Origin: Candidatus Omnitrophota bacterium
GTDB taxonomy: Bacteria > Hinthialibacterota > Hinthialibacteria > Hinthialibacterales > Hinthialibacteraceae
Assembly (NCBI GenBank): GCA_040755155.1
Contig: JBFMBP010000135.1
Location: 1 to 56,927, forward strand
Direction of reading: 5' to 3'
DNA length: 56,927 nt
Part shown: one piece after another, positions 20,219 through 26,794 of the stretch
Layout: each line of letters opens with the position of its first letter
Numbering within the stretch: the first letter of the stretch is position 1
Position numbers and translations under genes: made by a program
The notes under the pieces: generated by a model
Told to the model about the DNA's origin: nothing
What the model saw: the letters and a program-made list of their open reading frames with translations, nothing else
The model's database searches: none

Positions 20219-21460
20219 CTACACCACCTTGCTGATAAGAGCGAGACATGCGAAAGTCGTTTTGCGCACGGATTCGGTTTTTTCCCGCTCGTTGAATTCG
20301 GGATGGATGAACGGATTGCGCAGATGCTGCAACAGGATCAAATGGCTGGCGAGTGCGGTCGTCTTTTCGTCCGTCAATCCCTTCACGCCCAGAGGATTGC
20401 GGATGGAGATTTTGCCTTTGCGATTAGCGAAATCGTGATTCCGCCCCCAGCAGAAAAGAATCACGCCGAGAGCCTTCAATCCGTCGGGCTTGTATTTGGA
20501 TTCGTGTTGAATGATGCGTTCGAGCACTTGGCGGGTAATGTCGGAATTCAGTTCCAGATTCTGCTGCTGCGCAGTGCGAATCAAATATTGATTGAAAAAA
20601 ATATCCAAATTCCCCAATTTGGAATCGTAAATCTGATGGGCGAGTTGGCGGATATTTTCGCTGGCAAGCAGGCGGTTCACCTTGCGCCCAAGGCGCAGCT
20701 TCACTTCGTTTTCCACGGCGAAGGAATAGGAAAAACTGATATTGCGAGCTACGGAGAGCGTATGGGCGGAAGGGGAATCGTATAGGTTTTCCGCGATGGA
20801 AAGCATCGTCCTCGTTTCCCCATCGAGAGCGGACGCTTCCGGCAATTCGTCTTTGATGGAAGCGAGAACGGCGTCTGCGTCCAGTTCCTTCATCAAACCG
20901 GCGGAGCGGTTTTCCAGACTGTCCAACCGGTCCAGCATTTCATAGGCTTCGCTCTTCAATCCGGCGTCGAGGTCTTGATTCTCCATCATGCGTCCGAGTT
21001 CGGATCGGAGGGATTCGCGAACCTCGCCCTCTTTTTGCAGCGCTTCCTCCATCCGGTCGCGCAGCGAACGCATTTTTTCGAAATGATCGTAGATGGCGTC
21101 CAGCCGCTGGTAGAGCGTATTGATCTCCTCGTCGATGCGCGATTTGCTGAGAACGAACATAGCCCCATACTGCCGCGCCAGCGCCCCTTCGTCGAAGGAG
21201 CCGACCGCCGAGATCATAATAATGGGCGTTTGGGGATGGCTGCGCTTCGCTTCGCGGATAAAATGCAGCCCCTCGTCGTGCGTCCGCATGTCCAGATCGG
21301 TGATGACGACTTGAGGAGATTCGGATCGAATCTTATCCATTCCCTCGACGGAATCCTCCGCCTCGATGACATGATATCCCGCCAACGTCAAGTTGCGCAC
21401 AACGGCGGTGCGATACTGAGGATTGTCGTCAACGATCAATAGGCGTCTTTTTTCCGCCAT
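20219..21460 (-). CDS. Response regulator with HEPN-like C-terminal domain
   Basis: 413 residues from the ATG at 21460, which has GGAAAGA upstream. Residues 1-125 are a receiver domain with acidic pair Asp11-Asp12, phospho-acceptor Asp55 (VVITDLDM) and the conserved Ser/Lys region (MISAVGS; LSKSR). A helical linker runs to about 215. The C-terminal 190 residues are helical, include an SYSFAVENEVKLRLGRK block, and end with LRNPFIHPE, an R-X4-H motif (about Arg381 and His386) typical of HEPN nucleases. No DNA-binding or enzymatic output domain of a common type is present. It starts 29 bases after the oxidoreductase stop and precedes the glycosyltransferase, probably in one operon. Confidence 0.65.
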   Translation of the reverse strand: MAEKRRLLIVDDNPQYRTAVVRNLTLAGYHVIEAEDSVEGMDKIRSESPQVVITDLDMRTHDEGLHFIREAKRSHPQTPIIMISAVGSFDEGALARQYGAMFVLSKSRIDEEINTLYQRLDAIYDHFEKMRSLRDRMEEALQKEGEVRESLRSELGRMMENQDLDAGLKSEAYEMLDRLDSLENRSAGLMKELDADAVLASIKDELPEASALDGETRTMLSIAENLYDSPSAHTLSVARNISFSYSFAVENEVKLRLGRKVNRLLASENIRQLAHQIYDSKLGNLDIFFNQYLIRTAQQQNLELNSDITRQVLERIIQHESKYKPDGLKALGVILFCWGRNHDFANRKGKISIRNPLGVKGLTDEKTTALASHLILLQHLRNPFIHPEFNEREKTESVRKTTFACLALISKVV

Positions 21461-21489
21461 TGTCTTTCCATTCGAGATTCTCGTTTTAT

Positions 21490-22491
21490 CTACGCTTCTA
21501 AAGGCAATGCGACCGGCTCGCCGCATTCGATCGAGCGATAGGCGCCCAAGGCGGCCTCCATCGCTTTCAATCCATCGTAACCTGTAATGGAAGAATTTCC
21601 CTTTTCCTGAATCGTTTTCGCGAAAGCGTTTACCAAACCTAAATCGATATTATCCGTCCAGCAATCCCATCGCGCCCGGACGGCGTCGTTATTATAGACC
21701 TCAATCTTCTGATTGAAGGCGTCCAGCGTCATAGATCCTTTTTCGCAAACGATTTCCATCGTTACATCTCCCCAAGTCGGATAAGAAGATTTGGGGCGCG
21801 ACCAGGACGTATCGAGCGTAGCGAAAACGCCGCCTTCGAACTCCAATGATAATAGTCCGGCGTCGTCGATATCGATATCGGGATAAAACAATCGTCCCGC
21901 TTCGGCGTAGACGGAAACGGCTTCCCGCCCCAGAATCCAGCGCCAAACGTCGACCACGTGAACGGCGTGATCCATCACCGCCCCGCCCCCCGCCAGTTTG
22001 CGGTCGACGAACCACCCGCCAGGCATGGAGCCGTGATTGGTTCCCTTCATGGCGAGAATCTTGCCCAAAACGCCTCCCGCGATCAATTGGCGCATGCGCG
22101 CGATGGGCGCGTTATATCGGCAGGGAAAGGCGATCATGAGTTGAACGTTATGCGACTGGCAGGCGTCAATCATCCTCCGGGCGCCGGAAAGCGAAGTGGA
22201 GATGGGCTTCTCGCATAAAACGTGCATTCCCGCTTCCGCCGCCAAAAGAACGTGTTCTTCATGCTTGGCGTTTTCGGAACAGACGATGACGCCTTCCACG
22301 CCGCTGTCGAACAAATTCCGGCAGGCATCGAAAAAAGGAACGCCGTACTTTTCGGCGGCGCTGCGTCCCCTGTCCGCATTATCATCATAAAAACCGGCTA
22401 GTTGCGCCCGTCCCGATAGTTGTTGCAAGCAAGCGGCGTAACTATACGCATGCATATGTGCGCAAGATATAACGCCGATTCGCGCCGTCAT
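21490..22491 (-). CDS. Gfo/Idh/MocA-family oxidoreductase 1
   Basis: 333 residues. The ATG at 22491 has a strong ribosome site (AAGGAGAGG); an upstream ATG seven codons earlier does not. The N-terminal Rossmann domain begins TARIGVISCAHMHAYSYAA, with His-rich residues where family members usually have GxGxxG. The hinge motif CEKPIS is intact, as are the downstream GGGAVMDHAVHVVDVWRWIL segment with His residues. These enzymes oxidise or reduce sugars, sugar acids or inositols with NAD(P). The substrate is unknown. It is first in an operon with the receiver-HEPN protein and GT4. Confidence 0.88.
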   Translation of the reverse strand: MTARIGVISCAHMHAYSYAACLQQLSGRAQLAGFYDDNADRGRSAAEKYGVPFFDACRNLFDSGVEGVIVCSENAKHEEHVLLAAEAGMHVLCEKPISTSLSGARRMIDACQSHNVQLMIAFPCRYNAPIARMRQLIAGGVLGKILAMKGTNHGSMPGGWFVDRKLAGGGAVMDHAVHVVDVWRWILGREAVSVYAEAGRLFYPDIDIDDAGLLSLEFEGGVFATLDTSWSRPKSSYPTWGDVTMEIVCEKGSMTLDAFNQKIEVYNNDAVRARWDCWTDNIDLGLVNAFAKTIQEKGNSSITGYDGLKAMEAALGAYRSIECGEPVALPLEA

Positions 22492-22639
22492 AATTTCCCT
22501 CTCCTTGATCAATCAATAAGACGCAGCCAAAACCATTGGAATGATGAATGACGAAAAAAAACACGCCCCTTATTGCTTTTTTGATCTGTTTTCGCAAATC
22601 CTAATGGATTACTCTAGGCAGAAAACCTTACCCTGCCGC

Positions 22640-22718
22640 CCCGCCGTTGAAACGGGGGGCTATTTTCGTTTGCCCCTTTAAAGGGGCATTTAAAATAGCC
22701 CAGCCTTTCAAGGCTGGG
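22640..22718 (+). repeat. Triple-palindrome repeat, copy D
   Basis: Palindromes at 22640-22659 (one mismatch in the right arm), 22671-22688 and 22699-22718, in the same order and spacing as copies A-C. It lies 25 bases downstream of the next oxidoreductase gene's stop. With inverted copy E upstream of that gene, the gene is bracketed by inverted copies. Confidence 0.9.
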
Positions 22719-22742
22719 ATGAATTCAATCCACCCTGCAACC

Positions 22743-23732
22743 CTAATGTCTCAACGTCACAGGCCGTTTGGTCTTCATCGACTCCAGCGCCGCCGCCGCG
22801 AGACGGACGGCGTCCCGTCCTTCTTCCGCCGTGATGGGATTGCTTCCTTCGCCCCGCGCCGCCTTGACGAAATCCTGCATCGTCTTCATGCAGGCGGGGA
22901 TGCTGACGGGGCTTTCGTTGCAATAATGCCGCGCGCCGCTGGCGCAATCCACCATCGATATTTTCAACGGAATGCTTTCCTGATTGTCGTAGCGGATCAA
23001 TCCCTTATCTCCCGCAATCTCCACGTCGATCAGAAATTGCCCATAATGGCTCCACGACGATTCGATATGGGCAATAGCGCCGCTTTCCAAGCGCAGAATC
23101 GCCAGCGCATAATCCATGTTCTCCGTCGAACAACGTCCTTGCATCCCCTGGCAAAAAATCCTTTGGACTGGGCCAAAACAAGACAACAGAAAATCGAACT
23201 CGTGAATCATGGCGTCGAAGGCGACGCCGCCGCTGCTCTCGAAATTGGAATACCACCGTTGAGGATGCGGCGTGCGGCGGCCTAGCCAGATCACGCCCGG
23301 CTTGCCCACCGCGCCCGCCTGCAATTGCCGCCGGATCTCTTCCATTTCCAGAAACGCGCGGTGATGATGTCCGGCGGTAACGACGACGCTTCGCTCGCGC
23401 GCCAACTCGACCAGCCGGTCGCTCTCCTCGCGCTCGCGCGTCATCGGAACCTCGATATAAACCGGCTTGCCCGCTTCGATGGCCGCCCGCGCCTGGAAAA
23501 AATGAAACGGCGTGGGACTGGCCACGACGACGGCGTCTATATCTTCCCGATGCGCCAAATCCAGGTAGTCCGTCAACGCCGCCGCCCTGTATTTCTCCGC
23601 CAATTCCTTCGCTTTGGCGGAATGAGGATCGGCTACGGCGCGGAGTTCCGCTTCTGGAATGCGGGCGATGGATTCCGCATGGGCGGCGCCCATCACCCCC
23701 GCGCCGATAACGCCGATTCGCAAGATATCCAT
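22743..23732 (-). CDS. Gfo/Idh/MocA-family oxidoreductase 2 with altered EKP motif
   Basis: 329 residues from the ATG at 23732. The NAD(P)-binding start is intact (LRIGVIGAGVMGAAHAESIA), as is VVVASPTPFHFFQARAAIEA. The usual EKP hinge motif reads EVP (VYIEVPMTR), so the conserved lysine that contacts substrate and cofactor is missing. The C-terminal domain keeps GGVAFDAMIHEFDFLLSCFG with the family His. It may have lost dehydrogenase activity or use another lysine. It is a single-gene unit with triple-palindrome copies on both sides, in inverted orientation. Confidence 0.87.
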   Translation of the reverse strand: MDILRIGVIGAGVMGAAHAESIARIPEAELRAVADPHSAKAKELAEKYRAAALTDYLDLAHREDIDAVVVASPTPFHFFQARAAIEAGKPVYIEVPMTREREESDRLVELARERSVVVTAGHHHRAFLEMEEIRRQLQAGAVGKPGVIWLGRRTPHPQRWYSNFESSGGVAFDAMIHEFDFLLSCFGPVQRIFCQGMQGRCSTENMDYALAILRLESGAIAHIESSWSHYGQFLIDVEIAGDKGLIRYDNQESIPLKISMVDCASGARHYCNESPVSIPACMKTMQDFVKAARGEGSNPITAEEGRDAVRLAAAALESMKTKRPVTLRH

Positions 23733-23793
23733 TCTTTTTCCATCCCTTCGCAAGGGGAGCTTCCTCGCATCTTGCAGCGATGCGAAATTTCAT

Positions 23794-23873
23794 CCCAGCC
23801 TTGAAAGGCTGGGCTATTTTCAAATGCCCCTTTAAAGGGGCAAACGGTCATAGCCCGCCGTTTCAACGGCGGG
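23794..23873 (-). repeat. Triple-palindrome repeat, copy E (inverted)
   Basis: Palindromes at 23794-23813, 23825-23842 and 23854-23873, all perfect apart from the two-base centres, in reverse order to copies A-D. Beyond it (to about 23970) lie the same linker and a degenerate form of the AACTCATGTTACGC end (GCGCGTAACGTAAG), so this is the left part of the larger element in reverse. Confidence 0.9.
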
Positions 23874-23982
23874 TACGTGGAGGGATTCCTTTTTCCGCGC
23901 GTTTCTTTTTTCTTTCGAGTCTACGCGATGCAAACGTCATTTTGGATCGTCCTATTAAGCGCGTAACGTAAGATAATAATTA

Positions 23983-25002
23983 TTAAACCTGGACAATTTC
24001 GCGTTGCTCGAGGGATTGAATTTCCGCTTCCACCACTTGCAGCGCCGCGCAGCCCGCTTCGAAATCCGCCGCTGCGGGAGACGCTTCGCCCCCCGCCAGG
24101 CGCTTAAAGAAATAGGCGTCTTGCAGCAGGTAGCCGCCCAGGTTGGTCACGTTGATTCCTTCCACCGGCTTGGTCTTCGGCATATCCGGCAAGACTGGCG
24201 TTTCGGGTTCGCCTTCTTTGGGATAGAAGAGAAACGGCTCCGGGCGGGTGCAATCGTAGTCGAGGACGCCCTTTTCGAATAGCGCGACGAAACCCATGCG
24301 GAAAGGATATTTCTCGCCTTCGTACCAGGCGCCTTCGGCGTAGACGGCCGGTCCGCCGTCGTAGAAATACTGCGTATGGATTTGCCGCCAGCCCGCGTAA
24401 TCCTTGACGCCGCTGGCCACCACCGCCTTGGGCTTCCCGGCGAGATAAAGAACCATATCCGTATCGTGCAGATGAAGATCGAGCGCCGCGCCGCCGCTCA
24501 ATTCCGGATTCAGCAGCCAATTGCCCGCCGACCATCCCGGCTGGGCGCTGGTGCGGACGAATTTCATCGAAGTCAATTTCCCCCAACGCCCATCGGCGCA
24601 GGCTTCCTTCAAGCGAACGTATTCCGGCCAGAAACGAAGCACGTGTCCTACTTGATTGACGACGTTGTTCTTCTTCGCTTCGGCGGCGAGTTCCTTGGCC
24701 TGGGCCAGCGCTCGGCAAAGGGGCTTCTCCACGAAAAGATGCTTGCCTTGAGCCAACGCCAACATGGCGAGTGGATAATGGGAGGGCGTCGGCGTGCAGA
24801 TCATGACGGCGTCCACGTCGTCCCGCCGGATCAGGTCTTCCGGAGACGACATGAATTCGCAATTCGCCTGCTTCGCCAATTTTTCCGCCGATTCCACCCG
24901 TTCGTCCGCAACGGCGGCGATTTCCGCCGCTCCGCTGACCAGGCAGGCCTGAGTGTGCATATTGCCCATTCCGCCGCAGCCGATGATTCCAATTCGCGCC
25001 AT
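23983..25002 (-). CDS. Gfo/Idh/MocA-family oxidoreductase 3
   Basis: 339 residues with a full-length, intact family pattern: the dinucleotide-binding start ARIGIIGCGGMGNMHTQA, AVMICTPTPSHYPLAMLALA, the hinge FVEKPLCR with its lysine, and GGAALDLHLHDTDMVLYLAG with catalytic-type His/Asp. AAGGAGAAG precedes the ATG. It begins 15 bases after the argS stop, so it is probably co-transcribed with argS. The substrate is unknown; the family is greatly expanded in lineages that degrade complex carbohydrates. Confidence 0.9.
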   Translation of the reverse strand: MARIGIIGCGGMGNMHTQACLVSGAAEIAAVADERVESAEKLAKQANCEFMSSPEDLIRRDDVDAVMICTPTPSHYPLAMLALAQGKHLFVEKPLCRALAQAKELAAEAKKNNVVNQVGHVLRFWPEYVRLKEACADGRWGKLTSMKFVRTSAQPGWSAGNWLLNPELSGGAALDLHLHDTDMVLYLAGKPKAVVASGVKDYAGWRQIHTQYFYDGGPAVYAEGAWYEGEKYPFRMGFVALFEKGVLDYDCTRPEPFLFYPKEGEPETPVLPDMPKTKPVEGINVTNLGGYLLQDAYFFKRLAGGEASPAAADFEAGCAALQVVEAEIQSLEQREIVQV

Positions 25003-25017
25003 GATTTTTCTTCTCCT

Positions 25018-26673
25018 TTACATTCTTTCCGGAGCGTTCACTTTAAGAAGCCCCAATCCGTTGCGCATCGTTTGCCGTATGGCGAGGACAAGATGAAATC
25101 GGCTCCGCGTTCCCGGCTCGTCGTTCTCGTCCAACACGCGCTGCGCTTGATAGTAGGTATGAAACGTTTTCGCCAAATCTTCCAGACAAGCGGGAATCAG
25201 TTGCGGCTCGAACCGCTCCGCCGCGTCCATCACTTGCAAAGGATAATAGAATATCTTCAACAATAAAACCCGCTCCCGCTCCCCGCGCAGGGGCGCCGGA
25301 TCGAAATCGAGTGCGGGAGAAATGGCAACGCCGCGTTCCTTGGCTCTCTCCTCGATGCTGCAAGCGCGGGCGTGCACGTATTGCAGATAATAGACGGGAT
25401 TGTCCATCGACTGCTTCTTCGCCAAATCCCAATCGAAGACCATCTGCGCCGAATAGCTGCGCTGGGCGAAGAAATAGCGCGTTACGTCCGCGCCCAGTTC
25501 GTCCACCATATCCGCCAGGGTCATGAATTGTCCTTCGCGGGTGGAGAGCTTGATCTTCTCCCCGCCCCGCTGGATGCTCACCATCTGGTTGAGAAGATAA
25601 TGGAGTTTGGACAAGTCATGGCCGAAGATTTGCAAAGCCGCCTTGACTCTCTCGATCTGGCTGTGATGATCGTGTCCCATGACGTTGACGAGCAGATCGC
25701 AGCCTCGCCGGTATTTCTCGCAATGATAGGCGATGTCCGGCGTAACGTACGTCGGTTCGCCGTCGCTTTTGACCAACACGCGGTCTTTTTCGTCGCCATG
25801 ATCGGTGGTGCGCAGCCAGAGGGCGTTGTCTTGCTCGTAAGCGGCCCCCTTTTCCAACAGTTGATCCAACACCTGCTTCACCGCGCCGGACGTATGCAGG
25901 GAGCGCTCGCTGAAGGTTCGATCGAACCGCACCCGCAGTCGGCGCAGGTCGTCCATAATAATGTCCATCAATACGCTGGCGGCGAATTCGGTGAACGGCT
26001 CCCAATTCCCTTCTTCCAATAGCGCGCCGCCCCGCGCCGTCTTCAACGCCGCTGCGATGTAGCGGATATAATCGCCTTTGTAGCCATTCTCCGGCAGGGG
26101 GCAATCCCGCCCGAACAATTGCAGGTAGCGCGCCCGCACCGAACGCCCCAGCATCTGCATCTGCACGCCCGCATCGTTGTAGTAGTATTCCCGCTCCGTC
26201 TCGTATCCCACGGCTTGAAGCAATTCCGCCGCCATATCCCCCACCACCGCTCCGCGTACATGGCCGACGTGCAAGGGACCGGTGGGATTGGCGCTGACGA
26301 ATTCCACCAGCGCTCGTTGGCCTTGATGCTTCATAGAACGCCCATACTCGGCGCCCAGCGTCAACGCGCTTTTCATGGCGCCGAGCAACACATCGTCGGA
26401 AAGCGTTAGGTTAATAAATCCCGGCCCCGCCACCACGGCGCGGGCGACGATAGGACTGGCCGACAAGCGTTTGACGAACTCGTCGGCGATCTCGCGCGGG
26501 GGCTTCTTCATCGGCTTAGCGAGCAGCATGGCGGCGTTGGTGGTCAAATCGCCATACGCGATATCTTTCGTCGGCGTAAATAAAAGCAGAGACGGATCGA
26601 TAACCCCGCCCGCCAACGAAGCGGCCGTCTCCCTCAGAATTTGGTTCAATTGCTCGACAATTTCAAAATACAC
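25018..26673 (-). CDS. argS: Arginyl-tRNA synthetase
   Basis: 551 residues, the normal size for class I ArgRS. The N-terminal Add1-type domain is followed by the HIGH-equivalent LHVGHVRGAVVG after FVSANPTGP, the family signature YYYNDAGVQM, the KMSKS-equivalent IKLSTREGQFMTL, and an all-helical anticodon-binding C-terminus (LVLAIRQTMRNGLGLL). It charges tRNA-Arg with arginine in the cytoplasm. A truncated MITE ends just upstream, at about 26697, and may have replaced part of its promoter. Confidence 0.97.
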   Translation of the reverse strand: MYFEIVEQLNQILRETAASLAGGVIDPSLLLFTPTKDIAYGDLTTNAAMLLAKPMKKPPREIADEFVKRLSASPIVARAVVAGPGFINLTLSDDVLLGAMKSALTLGAEYGRSMKHQGQRALVEFVSANPTGPLHVGHVRGAVVGDMAAELLQAVGYETEREYYYNDAGVQMQMLGRSVRARYLQLFGRDCPLPENGYKGDYIRYIAAALKTARGGALLEEGNWEPFTEFAASVLMDIIMDDLRRLRVRFDRTFSERSLHTSGAVKQVLDQLLEKGAAYEQDNALWLRTTDHGDEKDRVLVKSDGEPTYVTPDIAYHCEKYRRGCDLLVNVMGHDHHSQIERVKAALQIFGHDLSKLHYLLNQMVSIQRGGEKIKLSTREGQFMTLADMVDELGADVTRYFFAQRSYSAQMVFDWDLAKKQSMDNPVYYLQYVHARACSIEERAKERGVAISPALDFDPAPLRGERERVLLLKIFYYPLQVMDAAERFEPQLIPACLEDLAKTFHTYYQAQRVLDENDEPGTRSRFHLVLAIRQTMRNGLGLLKVNAPERM

Positions 26674-26696
26674 GGATATCGCCTTTCACTAAATCC

Positions 26697-26794
26697 AATA
26701 ATATCAACCCTCACCTAACCTCTCCCAATCTTGGGAGAGGGATTGGGAAAACAGTAAATTTACCTGAAAATGGCCTTTCTGCGTAGCATGAGTT
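26697..26794 (-). mobile_element. Truncated AACTCATGTTACGCA element
   Basis: Read on the minus strand it starts CTCATGCTACGCAGAAAGGC and follows the left half of the 8232-8395 element almost base for base through TTCAGGTAAATTTACTGTTT to ATATTATTGGATTTA. It then diverges 24 bases before the argS start codon. The right half and right inverted end are absent. Confidence 0.75.
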
